From Acidaminobacter hydrogenoformans DSM 2784 (GTDB taxonomy: Bacteria > Bacillota > Clostridia > Peptostreptococcales > Acidaminobacteraceae), in assembly GCF_900103005.1 (NCBI RefSeq), contig NZ_FMWL01000003.1, positions 62,001 to 126,000 of the forward strand: a stretch of DNA of 64,000 nucleotides, read 5' to 3'. A model generated the notes under the pieces. The model made no database searches. It saw only the letters and a list, made by a program, of their open reading frames with translations, and was not told where the DNA came from. Positions 49,612 to 58,049 of this stretch are shown in pieces (position 1 is the first letter of the stretch; every line of letters begins with the position of its first letter). A program made the position numbers and the translations under genes.

Positions 49612-51474
49612 CTACAATTTAAGTTGTCGGAACACGTCACCCATGCCCAGTTTCTCAAAAGTCTCTCTGGTCGGAATCGCCTTCTCAGGATCAAATCCGC
49701 AGGCTTCATAGAACCTGTCGAGGGCGGTCTCCATATCCACAACCCGCCCCGCAGGCGGCCCCGCCTTTGCTGGCTCCTGCATAAACCGCTTAGGCAGCTT
49801 GTCATCCACGCGCCTGAAGCCTCGTTCGTAGTTCAGGGCGCGCTCCAGGGCAATAACCCTCTCGGCTTTTCTCAACAGCTCCAGCTTGTCAGTTTCAATG
49901 CCCGTGACGGCGGAATAAAGGCCCGCCATGGTCGTTGGATGCATCTCTGTATTGATGACATTGAAATCGCAAATGCCAATCAAGTTGGTAACGACAAAAT
50001 ATTCTTTGACGGCTTTGAGCCAGACTTTGGATTCGTTGTCATCAAAAGGGTTTTTTGGCTCGTGGATGTCGAGGTCCGGGAAGATGTAACCAAAACCGTC
50101 AATGGTGGCAGCGTAAGGCCTCATGTGGCAAGCGCCGCGCTCCGATGTTCCAAACGCAATGCTCATGGACGAGGAGCCCCTTGGATCCGTCGCGGATATT
50201 TCCATGCCCTTGACCGTCATGGCGAATTTCTCTGCTTCCTGGCCTATGCGCTTGACGGCGTGCCAGGAACCATCGGCAAACAAATCTCCGCTTATGCCTT
50301 CCCGGAGGCCCATGCGCCGGACGAGCTCCGCCATAGCCTCGCCGTTTCCGAACTTCAGCTCGAGACCGTCCGTTTCCTTCTCCCCTATGACGCCTTCCTC
50401 AAAGAGCTCCATAGCCGCCGAAACCGTTGCCCCTGCAGAAATCGTATCTATGCCATAGAGCGTCGCGTAATAATTCGCCATGGCTATGGATGGATAATCA
50501 TTAACCCCGCAGCGCGGACCAAAGGCCGCAATAGTCTCGTACTCGAGCTCGCCCACCTCCACTTCGCCCATGGTCACATACTTGTGGCAGCCCAGCTGAC
50601 AAGCGTAGCAAGCCCTGCGCCGGACGGTGAATTTTTCAGTGTCGTTCCAGAGGTTATGGGGCATCAGCGGATCCATGCCCTCAAACACGTTGGACTGGAA
50701 ATTGCGCGTTGGCATCAGGCCGTACTCGTTGACACCGCCGAGCCATGCCGGTGTGCCGTAACCGTGGACCGGGCCCCAGGTATAGACTTCGGAGCGCAGC
50801 TCCTGAATGGCTGTCTTGTTGAATTCGAGAAACGTGTCTTTATCCGCGACTTCCACGGCGCCACTTCCACGAACCGCGATCGCTTTAAGCCGCTTGTGGC
50901 CCATGACCGCTCCAGCGCCGCCACGGCCGGCAAAGCAGTCGTCGCTGAAAATGCAGGCCAGCTTTGAAAGCAGCTCGCCCGCCTGTCCAATGCAACTGAT
51001 TTTGAAGTCGGCCCCCAACGCCTCTTTGAGCTTTTCCGTGGTTTCTCTGGTGTCGAGTCCCCAGAGGTGGTCCGCCGGTCTCAGCTCAACTTTGTCGTCA
51101 TCTATGAACAAGTAGACCGGGTCCTTCGCGACGTCTGTGAAGATGACGCTGTCATAGCCCGCGAATTTGAGCTCTGCCCCAAAGTGGCTGCCCATGTTCG
51201 CGGCACCTATCGTGTTGGTCAGCGGTGACATAAAAACAACTGAGGTTCTGGAAGCAGAGGGTGTTGGCGTCCCCGTCAGCGGTCCTGTATTGAAGCTTAA
51301 AATATTTTCCGAACTGAAAACTTCAGCGTCATGAAGCATTTCATCCCAAAGCAGCGCGATGCCATAGCCTTCGCCGCCCAGATACTGCTTTATGTAAGTT
51401 TGATTAAGCGGTTCTTTGTTGATCCTGCCTGTGGACAGGTCTACCCGCAGAACACAATTTTTGTAGCCTTTCAC
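49612..51474 (-). CDS. aor: Tungsten-containing aldehyde:ferredoxin oxidoreductase
   Basis: About 620 residues of the AOR family, which oxidises aldehydes to acids with ferredoxin, using a W- (or Mo-) bispterin cofactor. Seen: an N-terminal VLRVDLSTGRI, LSFNTGPLTGTPTPSASRT, and the [4Fe-4S] cysteines in CYACQLGC (about 288-295) with a fourth in LIGICDFNVI. GRGGAGAVMGHKRLKAIAV is typical. Start GTG 51474 follows GGGGG by eight bases; GTG 51483 is the alternative. The operon (riboswitch-moaD-ferredoxin-aor) is consistent with tungsten cofactor use. The actual aldehyde substrate cannot be read. Confidence 0.95.
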   Translation of the reverse strand: MKGYKNCVLRVDLSTGRINKEPLNQTYIKQYLGGEGYGIALLWDEMLHDAEVFSSENILSFNTGPLTGTPTPSASRTSVVFMSPLTNTIGAANMGSHFGAELKFAGYDSVIFTDVAKDPVYLFIDDDKVELRPADHLWGLDTRETTEKLKEALGADFKISCIGQAGELLSKLACIFSDDCFAGRGGAGAVMGHKRLKAIAVRGSGAVEVADKDTFLEFNKTAIQELRSEVYTWGPVHGYGTPAWLGGVNEYGLMPTRNFQSNVFEGMDPLMPHNLWNDTEKFTVRRRACYACQLGCHKYVTMGEVEVGELEYETIAAFGPRCGVNDYPSIAMANYYATLYGIDTISAGATVSAAMELFEEGVIGEKETDGLELKFGNGEAMAELVRRMGLREGISGDLFADGSWHAVKRIGQEAEKFAMTVKGMEISATDPRGSSSMSIAFGTSERGACHMRPYAATIDGFGYIFPDLDIHEPKNPFDDNESKVWLKAVKEYFVVTNLIGICDFNVINTEMHPTTMAGLYSAVTGIETDKLELLRKAERVIALERALNYERGFRRVDDKLPKRFMQEPAKAGPPAGRVVDMETALDRFYEACGFDPEKAIPTRETFEKLGMGDVFRQLKL

Positions 51475-51487
51475 CTTCAGCACCCCC

Positions 51488-51901
51488 CTACCAGCTCAGC
51501 GCTTGACGCGGACAAATCGCAACGCATTCAGGAATCCCGCCGCATAAGTCGCACTTGATCGCACGAACCTGGTCTGCGACGTCAGCCATTCGGATCGCGT
51601 GGATTGGACATGCCTCAACACAGGCCCCGCAGCCTGTGCAGGTGTCAAGAATGGCGACGGCCCCGGTAAACCCGTCCTTTTGAATGGCCTCCACCGGACA
51701 GACTGCGGCACATGGCATGTCAATGCATTGCTGGCATATGGTCTGTGCAAACTTTCCGGGCGCCTTGCCCTCGGTGATTTTGACACCCGTTGCGTTTGGG
51801 TTGACGACGCCGTAGTGTTTCAGGGAGCAGACGGCCTCACAGGCCCGGCAGCCCTGACAAGCTCTGGCGTTGGTCAGTACTTTTACAACACCTGGAATCA
51901 C
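51488..51901 (-). CDS. Ferredoxin-type electron carrier with four cysteine clusters
   Basis: 137 residues of the DmsB/HycB-like polyferredoxin group. Four cysteine motifs are seen: CQGCRACEAVC, CQQCIDMPCAAVC, CTGCGACVEAC and CDLCGGIPECVAIC, each followed by a proline or typical residue; together they could bind up to four [4Fe-4S] clusters. Probable electron partner subunit of the AOR encoded next, four bases after its stop region. GTG at 51901 lies ten bases after AGGAGG; a competing ATG nearby would stop after three codons. Confidence 0.9.
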   Translation of the reverse strand: MIPGVVKVLTNARACQGCRACEAVCSLKHYGVVNPNATGVKITEGKAPGKFAQTICQQCIDMPCAAVCPVEAIQKDGFTGAVAILDTCTGCGACVEACPIHAIRMADVADQVRAIKCDLCGGIPECVAICPRQALSW

Positions 51902-51980
51902 TTGACCATGACCTCCTTTTATAGGTTGAGAGTATCATAAACTGATTTGATTGTGACGGAAGCGAATGGTACTTAGTGCT

Positions 51981-52013
51981 ATAGGCCTTAGCCGCCAATA
52001 GGCCTTAGCCGCC
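51981..52013. repeat. 17-bp tandem duplication across the moaD stop codon
   Basis: ATAGGCCTTAGCCGCC occurs at 51981-51996 and 51998-52013. On the minus strand each copy carries GGC GGC TAA, so the moaD C-terminal Gly-Gly-stop is duplicated, the second copy being untranslated. The rest of 51902-51980 is a plain gap. Confidence 0.85.
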
Positions 52014-52244
52014 ACCCCCAAGTGGCAGAACCAATACCTGATCGCCATCTTTAAGAATCGTCGTCCTGTCCCTGAGCTTCCCCCCTATGCTAACCGCGAC
52101 CCAGCTTTTGTTGACTGGCAGCTCGAGAAGCGCCAGCAAATCCCGAACCGTACTGGAGGGTTCGAGCTCGATAACCTTTTCCCTATAGCCAAGACTTGCG
52201 GCAATGTACCCAGAAAATTTGACTTCTACTCTTATGCCTCTCAC
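52005..52244 (-). CDS. MoaD/ThiS-family sulfur-carrier protein
   Basis: About 79 residues with a ubiquitin-like fold pattern (VEVKFSGYIAASLG; TVRDLLALL; DGDQVLVLPLGGGG) ending in the glycine pair needed for adenylation and thiocarboxylate formation. Such genes often lead AOR operons and feed sulfur to the pterin cofactor. The start is uncertain. GTG 52244 is used here; GGGGTGAG points better to the codon ATA at 52235, which would give the family-typical (M)RVEVKF start. Longer frames run into the riboswitch and are rejected. Confidence 0.85.
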   Translation of the reverse strand: MRGIRVEVKFSGYIAASLGYREKVIELEPSSTVRDLLALLELPVNKSWVAVSIGGKLRDRTTILKDGDQVLVLPLGGGG

Positions 52245-52257
52245 CCCTTTCGCATAC

Positions 52258-52317
52258 AAAAAAACAACAAAGTCCACCCACCTCAGTGCCAAAATAGCAC
52301 TGAAGAGAATGGACTCC
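52258..52317 (-). terminator. Terminator hairpin of the riboswitch expression platform
   Basis: AGTCCA (52315-52310 region) pairs with TGGACT, enclosing an inner CAGTGC/GCACTG hairpin, and is followed by TTGTTGTTTTTTTG just before moaD. The 5' arm overlaps the end of the aptamer's P1 strand. Confidence 0.8.
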
Positions 52318-52402
52318 TTTGCCACAGCAGGCAGACAAATTACTTTGTCTGCCCATTGGTCTGAAGAGCCTCTGGGAAGGTCCCGCAGACTCGGAGCTTA
52401 TA
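52311..52402 (-). ncRNA. Molybdenum/tungsten cofactor (Moco/Tuco-type) riboswitch
   Basis: Minus-strand leader between a promoter and moaD. P1 is formed by CTCC (after ATAAG) and GGAG in GGCAAAGGAGT. Between them are GTCTG/CAGAC with an inner GGGA/TCCC hairpin, and a GGCAGAC/GTCTGCC hairpin followed by CTGCTGTGGCAAAGGAG. This matches my memory of the Moco RNA motif. The downstream AOR operon fits the known link of this class to Mo/W cofactor enzymes. I cannot tell Moco from Tuco type. Confidence 0.75.
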
Positions 52403-52420
52403 GGTTTGTGTTCAGTTCAA

Positions 52421-52450
52421 TTAATACCCTCAGAATAGATTTGCTAACAA
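52421..52450 (-). promoter_or_regulatory. Promoter of the riboswitch-moaD-ferredoxin-aor operon
   Basis: TTGTTA (52450-52445) and TATTAA (52426-52421) with 18-base spacing on the minus strand. Confidence 0.45.
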
Positions 52451-52481
52451 GTTTAACAAACTGCTGCGCAGGTATGCTGGT

Positions 52482-52994
52482 CTATTCCATTTTAATCTGA
52501 TACATCAATTCATTACGCCGCAATACAGCAGGGGTAAATGGCGGATTGTATCTGGCTATGGTCAGTTCAGAAGTGATCTGCCAGCCGTGAAGCCGGATCC
52601 AGTCCTCAAGCTGTTTTTGCCGCTCTCTGAACCGCGCCTCGCTCCAACTGCCTGAAAACCTGATCACCGCAAAAGTGCCGCCAACGCGTTCCTTTATGCT
52701 GACATTAGGATCCTTGGGCACTGGCAGCGTCTCAAGCGTATACTGAGAAGGCATGACAAAGGCTGTTGCAAAATAATCCTCCCCTTGACGGTTGATGACA
52801 GGGGCGGTCATGGAAATTTTTTGTTCTCCCTGATTTTGTCCGCTGATGTAGTTGAAAATGTCCTGAAAACCCATGTTCAAATCACTGCCTCGAGGTCTTA
52901 CGACCTCAGCCACAATCATGGCTTTGTACTTTCTAAGTTCCAGTGAGCCTTCTGAGAGGATCACTTCGTAGTCCGGTTTTTCAATCCATGCCAT
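52482..52994 (-). CDS. SOUL heme-binding family protein
   Basis: 170 residues of the SOUL/HBP type, small soluble proteins that bind heme or tetrapyrroles. Typical segments are the start YEVILSEGSLELRKY, the middle ISMTAPVINRQGEDYFATAFVMPSQY and the end TSELTIARYNPPFTPAVLRRNELMY. No signal peptide. ATG at 52994 has AAAGGCGTGA upstream. Monocistronic; function in this anaerobe is unclear. Confidence 0.9.
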   Translation of the reverse strand: MAWIEKPDYEVILSEGSLELRKYKAMIVAEVVRPRGSDLNMGFQDIFNYISGQNQGEQKISMTAPVINRQGEDYFATAFVMPSQYTLETLPVPKDPNVSIKERVGGTFAVIRFSGSWSEARFRERQKQLEDWIRLHGWQITSELTIARYNPPFTPAVLRRNELMYQIKME

Positions 52995-53058
52995 GGAAAA
53001 TCACGCCTTTCCATCTTTGTGTTCCATAGGTAAGACTGCGCCGCAATGGATTTTTGCT

Positions 53059-54489
53059 TTAGTTCGTAGCCGTCATTTTAAGCCATGTTGACATCACTTT
53101 TGCCGCTACAGGCGCCGCGGCCCTTCCGCCGCCTTCGCCGCGATATTCGAGCAGGACCGCTACCGCGATCCTGGGCGCCTCCGCAGGTGCAAAGCCAATA
53201 AACCAGGCGTGGTCCTTACTGTCGCTTTCTGTGCTCTTTTCATTTTGGGCCGTCCCGGTTTTACCGGCAACTCGGACGCCCGAAATCTGAGCTTTGGTTC
53301 CGGTACCTTCCTCAACGACGCTGACCATCATTTCCTTCAACAGTTCTGCAGTCTCTGGCGTAACCCATTTATACAGGGATTCAGGATCTGTTTCTCTTAG
53401 AACTTCACCACCGGCATTTTCGACGGTTTTGACCAGATAAGGCTGCATGATCTCACCGCCATTTGCCACCCCCGCCGCCAGCATGGCCATTTGCAGCGGC
53501 GAAACGAGGAGCTTGCCCTGACCTATGGCCGTAGCCGCCAGCTCTGTTTTGCCCATGCCTGAATCTCCAATACGGCTGTCCGTTCTTGGGAGATCAAAAT
53601 CAAAGCTTTTTGTGATCCCCGCGTCCTTTGCCTTGGCAATTAAAGCCCCCGCACCAATTTTTTGAGACAGTTCGGCAAAGTAGACATTGCTTGAGACTGT
53701 CATGGCCTGGTGCAGACCTATGTCCCCCCGCGCCTTTTGGCCGGCGTTTGAAAACGTCATACCGTCGATCACCGTGGTTCCCTGATCGTTTGTCATGTAA
53801 TCACCGTTACCGGTTTCAAGGGCAGCGGCTGCCGTTACCACTTTAAAAATTGAACCGGCCGGATACAGTCCCATGGTCGCCCTTGGAAGAAGTGGACTGT
53901 TTTCGTTTTCAATGAGACTTTTCCAGTTTTCTTCGAGGCTGGAGGCATTGGGATTGAAATCCGGTGTGGAAACCATGGCTAAAATTTCACCCGTTCTGGG
54001 ATCGAGGGCAACCACAGCGCCATGCCGGTCTCCCAGCTGTTCCCGAGCGACCGTTTGAAGCGTATGGCTGAGGGTCAGCCGTAAATTGTAGCCTTGGGCC
54101 ACATCTTTGGAGAGCATTTTCTTAAAGACGCTCAGGAATTCCAGGTTGGATTTTCCCAGCAATTCGCTGTTGTATTTTGCCTCCAACAGGGTTTTCCCAT
54201 AAATGGATGAGTGATAACCAATGATATGAGCGTAAAGCCTCTTTTGAGGGTAGTTCCTGATGTTCGAAGCTTCTGAAGCAATTGTTTCCGCCAGGATCTC
54301 GCTGCCCCGGTCTATGATGCTGCCTCTGAGAATCTCTTCCTCGGCGGCAATCATACGCTTGTTGTAAGCGTTGCCCATAATGTCGTTTTTGCCTCTGAGC
54401 TCAAACCATGTCAGCGACGTGATCAGCACGACAAACAGGATGCCCGCGAAGACCAGACTGTGAAGGATTCGGCTATTGACGGTATCCAT
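53059..54489 (-). CDS. Penicillin-binding protein (transpeptidase, PbpA/FtsI type)
   Basis: About 476 residues: short cytoplasmic start, one membrane anchor (about 9-30), a dimerisation-type region, and a transpeptidase domain. Catalytic motifs are SIFK (about 210), SSN (about 263) and KTGT (about 409). It crosslinks peptidoglycan outside the membrane. Start at ATG 54489 (TTG 54495 possible), within the 3' end of the FtsW/RodA-like gene (17-base overlap). The FHA-FtsW/RodA-PBP order is common in clostridia and actinobacteria and suggests a shape- or sporulation-related SEDS-PBP pair. Confidence 0.94.
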   Translation of the reverse strand: MDTVNSRILHSLVFAGILFVVLITSLTWFELRGKNDIMGNAYNKRMIAAEEEILRGSIIDRGSEILAETIASEASNIRNYPQKRLYAHIIGYHSSIYGKTLLEAKYNSELLGKSNLEFLSVFKKMLSKDVAQGYNLRLTLSHTLQTVAREQLGDRHGAVVALDPRTGEILAMVSTPDFNPNASSLEENWKSLIENENSPLLPRATMGLYPAGSIFKVVTAAAALETGNGDYMTNDQGTTVIDGMTFSNAGQKARGDIGLHQAMTVSSNVYFAELSQKIGAGALIAKAKDAGITKSFDFDLPRTDSRIGDSGMGKTELAATAIGQGKLLVSPLQMAMLAAGVANGGEIMQPYLVKTVENAGGEVLRETDPESLYKWVTPETAELLKEMMVSVVEEGTGTKAQISGVRVAGKTGTAQNEKSTESDSKDHAWFIGFAPAEAPRIAVAVLLEYRGEGGGRAAAPVAAKVMSTWLKMTATN

Positions 54490-55756
54490 TTTCAAGTGTC
54501 TCCGCCTCCCTTCGCAAGATCTGACCTGACAAAGCCTGCAAGAGACCAAGCGTCGCGAAGCTTGCCATCATGGAGGATCCGCCATAACTTAGGAATGGGA
54601 GTGTTATCCCCGTTAACGGGATCAGCTTGGTGACCCCGCCTATGATAATAAACGTTTGATACCCCAGGGTCATGGTCAAACCAAAGGCAACTGCCTTCAT
54701 GAAACGGTCTTCTATTCTGAGAGCGAGCTTGATGCCTCTGTAAATCAGGATAAAAAACAACAGGATGACCGCGATGCCCCCAAGGATCCCCATCTCTTCA
54801 CAGATCGCCGCGAAGATAAAATCTGTCCGGACTGCTGGGATGAATTTTGGGTACCCCTGACCTATCCCGCTCCCGAAAAAACCGCCAGAACCTATGGCAA
54901 AAAGAGACTGCGTGATCTGATAACCGGCACCGCCTGGATCTGCCCAGGGATTGAGCCAGGTATCCACCCTTACCTCTATGTGGCTCACGACTTTAAACGC
55001 AGCGAGCCCTAAAAGCGAGACAATCCCCAAGTTATACAGGGTGAATAGAACATCCCTTTCAAAAACATAAATATAGGTCATATAGACACCAAAAACCAGC
55101 ATGGCCGTACCAAACTCACGCTGCACAGCGAATAAGCCCATCAATAAATAGACCAGGCCCATCATGACGAGTTTTGGGTCAAAGCTTCGGCCGCTCAAGC
55201 GGATTCTGAGCCTCTCAGGAGAGGTCACGCAAGCCGCCATAAAAAAAACAAAGATGATCTTCCCAAGCTCAGAGGGTTGAAAGCTATAAGTGCCCAGCTT
55301 CAACCAGTTCTTTGCACCGTTGATTTCCGTACCAAAGATTAGTGTAATCGCAAAGAGACCTACTAAAAGCGCATAGTGAAAGTAAACAGACCTGAAGCGC
55401 TCATGAAGTGCCGCGTATAGTCCATACGCGACGAGATACGTCAAGATGCCTATCAAGATCCAGTTGAACTGCTTTATCCCGTTAAAAGGCGACAGCCGGT
55501 ACTGCATGGCAAGCCCCAGGCTGATCAGCATGGCCACAATAGTCCAGAGGTAAGGATCACCCAGCCGGTTGTAACGGATCACCCAACCGACAAAGTAAAC
55601 CAGAAGCAGCATTGACCCACCCATAATAAGCGGTATGAAATCTATGGGGTCTCCCATTAAGGCAAGCTGTCCGAATAAGAGCATCAGGGTCAGCGCGACT
55701 AAGTGCAAAGGGCCCCAAAAATGGGTGTACAGCGAGGTTCCCGTTTTAGCCTTCAT
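54473..55756 (-). CDS. SEDS-family glycan polymerase (FtsW/RodA/SpoVE)
   Basis: 427 residues with about ten to twelve membrane helices. The family pattern appears in GTEINGAKNWLKLGTYSFQPSELGK (residues near 145-170), split here, and in LPFLSYGGSSMMASF near the C-terminus. SEDS proteins polymerise lipid II with a partner PBP, here encoded downstream and overlapping. ATG at 55756 has AAGGTGAG five bases upstream. RodA or FtsW cannot be decided from sequence alone. Confidence 0.94.
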   Translation of the reverse strand: MKAKTGTSLYTHFWGPLHLVALTLMLLFGQLALMGDPIDFIPLIMGGSMLLLVYFVGWVIRYNRLGDPYLWTIVAMLISLGLAMQYRLSPFNGIKQFNWILIGILTYLVAYGLYAALHERFRSVYFHYALLVGLFAITLIFGTEINGAKNWLKLGTYSFQPSELGKIIFVFFMAACVTSPERLRIRLSGRSFDPKLVMMGLVYLLMGLFAVQREFGTAMLVFGVYMTYIYVFERDVLFTLYNLGIVSLLGLAAFKVVSHIEVRVDTWLNPWADPGGAGYQITQSLFAIGSGGFFGSGIGQGYPKFIPAVRTDFIFAAICEEMGILGGIAVILLFFILIYRGIKLALRIEDRFMKAVAFGLTMTLGYQTFIIIGGVTKLIPLTGITLPFLSYGGSSMMASFATLGLLQALSGQILRREAETLENGYRQ

Positions 55757-55762
55757 TAGTAC

Positions 55763-56209
55763 TCACCTTCCGCCTTCAGAGAAGACGAGGTCTATTCTTC
55801 CCAAAGAGATTTTATCGCCGTCCTTCAACTCAGTTCTCTTCTCCAGCCTCTTCCCGTTCAAAAGAGTTCCATTTGCGGACTCGAGATCCTCAACAAAAAA
55901 TCTGTCCCCTACCTTATCAATTCGGACATGCTCAGATGAAACATAGGGATCCGGCAGGATGATCAAGCACTTCTTTGACCTTCCAATAAGAGAAACCGGT
56001 CGCATAAGTGGATAAATCTCAGCAACAGATTGAGTCCCTCTGGTCCCCACAGGCGTCATGAGCTTTAAATGCGGCAGGAGCGCAGCTGCCGAGTCCCGGC
56101 CCATCAGCAAGCGGATATCCGTGTAAATCAACTGGACAATTTTATAGATGAAGATATAAATAATGACGACGAGCAAATACTTCGCAACAGTCGAAATCAA
56201 CTCAACCAT
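55763..56209 (-). CDS. FHA-domain membrane protein
   Basis: 148 residues: an N-terminal membrane helix (about 7-30) and a C-terminal FHA domain (about 70-145) with the phosphopeptide-binding pattern SLIGRSKKCLIILPDPYVSSEH and SANGTLLNGKRL. FHA domains bind phosphothreonine, so a Ser/Thr kinase probably controls this cell-wall operon. ATG 56209 follows AGGTGGTG. First gene of the operon with SEDS and PBP genes. Confidence 0.93.
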   Translation of the reverse strand: MVELISTVAKYLLVVIIYIFIYKIVQLIYTDIRLLMGRDSAAALLPHLKLMTPVGTRGTQSVAEIYPLMRPVSLIGRSKKCLIILPDPYVSSEHVRIDKVGDRFFVEDLESANGTLLNGKRLEKRTELKDGDKISLGRIDLVFSEGGR

Positions 56210-56284
56210 GACACCACCTCGCTTTCTGCAATTTTTTCACATATTCACAAAATCGTCACACACGCTGTGAACGCTTTCTAAGTC

Positions 56285-56310
56285 CTTATTATACCTTCTT
56301 ATTATACCTT
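56285..56310. repeat. Tandem duplicated -10-like element upstream of the FHA operon
   Basis: CTTATTATACCTT occurs twice in tandem (56285-56297, 56298-56310). On the minus strand each copy gives AAGGTATAATAAG, i.e. two TATAAT elements 13 bases apart, about 80 bases before the FHA gene. No convincing -35 was found. The rest of 56210-56472 contains no gene. Confidence 0.6.
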
Positions 56311-56472
56311 GATTCTGTAAAATCAGAAATGAAGAAATGACGACAGTTTTTCTTTATTGCGTAAATATCTATATGGGGATCTCGAATTTTTTTAATATTA
56401 CAAAATTATTTTATTTCACAATAAATAATCCTGTTCATATATTTGAAACCGGCAAGCCTCCGGGTGGCCAAT

Positions 56473-56501
56473 TTGCATATTTTTTATTGTTAGTGTATAA
56501 T
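56473..56501 (+). promoter_or_regulatory. Promoter of the GNAT gene
   Basis: TTGCAT (56473-56478) and TATAAT (56496-56501), 17-base spacing, 34 bases before the ATG. Confidence 0.65.
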
Positions 56502-56535
56502 ATATTTATATGTATCAAAAGGAGCGTGACAATTT

Positions 56536-57078
56536 ATGCAATTAGAAGAAATTAGAAAGCTTCCTCAAAAGGTCGTTGAAAACCTCGATGGTGACATAGG
56601 CAATTTAAAAGTTTATTTGGTCCAGGACTATGATCTTCAATTTTTGAAGCGTATGGTCACATTTGGCCTCGGCATTTTTGGCGACCTGGGTATGGACGAG
56701 TGGGGCTTGGTGCCTCAAGTTCGACACGGCAACGTCTTTGTTCTCAAGGAAGAGGATAAGAAGCGCCTCATAGGCATAGCGATCCTGATGAGAGACTGGG
56801 AAGACACGGATATGTGCTACTTGTTTGACTACGCGATCGCTGAAGATTTCCAGGGCCAGGGCCTTGGATACCATTTCCTCATTTCCATCTGTAAGAACCT
56901 TTTCGAGCAAGGGTTTAAATCCATGAGCTTGACAGTTGACACGGAAAATGTACCCGCAATCAAGCTTTACGAAGAAAAAATGGGCTTTGAAATCGCGGAG
57001 CACCGCAAAGACGAATACGGCAAGGGCCATGACCGCTACATCATGAAGCTCGACCTGAACAAATTCAAGAAACTTTAG
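56536..57078 (+). CDS. GNAT-family N-acetyltransferase
   Basis: 180 residues. The acetyl-CoA-binding motif A is seen in IAEDFQGQGLGYHFLISICKNL (about 96-117; Q/R-x-x-G-x-G/A), followed by LTVDTENVPAIKLYEEKMGFE, the usual NxxAxxLYxxxGF end. A substrate cannot be named. ATG at 56536 lies eleven bases after AGGAG. Monocistronic. Confidence 0.9.
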   Translation: MQLEEIRKLPQKVVENLDGDIGNLKVYLVQDYDLQFLKRMVTFGLGIFGDLGMDEWGLVPQVRHGNVFVLKEEDKKRLIGIAILMRDWEDTDMCYLFDYAIAEDFQGQGLGYHFLISICKNLFEQGFKSMSLTVDTENVPAIKLYEEKMGFEIAEHRKDEYGKGHDRYIMKLDLNKFKKL

Positions 57079-57147
57079 GTGGGGACTGGGCCGGATCAGA
57101 AATAAGCATAGGCAGAAAATGCCGACATTGCTTCCCGGCCCCACTCC
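57079..57147. repeat. GC-rich inverted repeat related to the 13.15-kb hairpin
   Basis: GTGGGG(ACTG)GGCCGG at 57079-57094 region and CCCGGCCCCAC at about 57134-57144 form an imperfect hairpin around a 40-base centre. The first 12 bases resemble the start of the hairpin at 13151. Confidence 0.5.
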
Positions 57148-57154
57148 TATCATG

Positions 57155-57181
57155 AAAAACCTCCGCGCGCGGAGGTTTTTT
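57155..57181. terminator. Bidirectional terminator
   Basis: AAAAACCTCCGCG / CGCGGAGGTTTTTT perfect hairpin between the GNAT (plus) and nitroreductase (minus) genes. Confidence 0.9.
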
Positions 57182-57208
57182 ACATTTATTCAGTTCTTGA
57201 TCCGCCAA

Positions 57209-57988
57209 TCACAGCCTTCTCCCATCCCACTTCTTAAGGGCAACTCTGACAGACCTCGCCATTTCCTTGCTAAACGCCGCGTCAGTTTTCCTCGCGTAAA
57301 ACATTTGAGCAAAATTCTCCGCGCCATAATGATTCTTTTCCACAAAACCTTTTTCCTTGTCCTCAAACATACGGTCAAGCTCTTCATTCGTGAGCTTTCT
57401 ATATTTTTCCTCAAAGACAATGAATTCTCGGTCAAATCGCTTTTGCTGTACCCTGACAGCATTTTCCTCATGATACCCAAGACACAGCATGCAGACCGGA
57501 AAAACCCAGTCTTCGAGGCCCAGCAGCTCTTTATGAAATTCATAATTCTCCAGAATATCCCCAATATAGCACGAGCCCACCCCTAATGACTCTGCTGCTA
57601 TCACGGCGTTTTGTGCCGCAATCAGGGCATCTTCGCAGGCCAGAAGAAGATCCGACTCCTGAGGCGCTTCAAAAGACAAGCCGGAATGCTTCGCAAACGC
57701 TTTGACCCCTTTGCTTGAAAAATAATCAAACCACTTCTGCTGATCCGCCGCAAAGATCAGAATGACAGGTGCTCTTGCAATAAACGGTTGAAAATCACAG
57801 CTCTCACTGAGGGCTTCTTTTGTCTTTGGATCCTTGATCATCAGAATGGTGTAGAGGCATTGATTTCCAGCCGTTGGCGCGGCAATGGCGGCGTCCAAAA
57901 TCAGGTTCATATGCGTCTCTGAAATTGGCCGGTCAGCGTATTTTCGAAGAGATACCCTGTTGTGAATCGTTTCAAGTACGGCATTCAA
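57209..57988 (-). CDS. Nitroreductase-family flavoprotein
   Basis: 259 residues. N-terminal pattern HNRVSLRKYADRPIS followed by DAAIAAPTAGNQCLY is the FMN-binding start of the family. GVGSCYIGDILEN and PVCMLCLGYHEE supply the later conserved region. Probable FMN-dependent NAD(P)H oxidoreductase; the substrate is unknown. TTG at 57988 lies eight bases after GAGAGGAG. The tail has a helical extension (about 185-259). Confidence 0.9.
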   Translation of the reverse strand: MNAVLETIHNRVSLRKYADRPISETHMNLILDAAIAAPTAGNQCLYTILMIKDPKTKEALSESCDFQPFIARAPVILIFAADQQKWFDYFSSKGVKAFAKHSGLSFEAPQESDLLLACEDALIAAQNAVIAAESLGVGSCYIGDILENYEFHKELLGLEDWVFPVCMLCLGYHEENAVRVQQKRFDREFIVFEEKYRKLTNEELDRMFEDKEKGFVEKNHYGAENFAQMFYARKTDAAFSKEMARSVRVALKKWDGRRL

Positions 57989-58049
57989 TGGCTACACTCC
58001 TCTCTCCCCCCGTCCCAAGGGGTGTTGACGTTTTTATTAGCGTGGCGAG

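Noticed and set aside
52245..52325. N-terminal extension of the MoaD protein up to 52325
   Set aside because: Would be translated from the riboswitch terminator and T-run; the family starts near RVEVKF.
56440..56480. Cyclic-di-GMP riboswitch or sigma-54 promoter upstream of the GNAT gene
   Set aside because: Only a partial GCCGGGT-like hairpin is seen and the conserved 5' part is missing; the TGGCC-TTGC spacing is wrong for sigma-54 (7 instead of 10).
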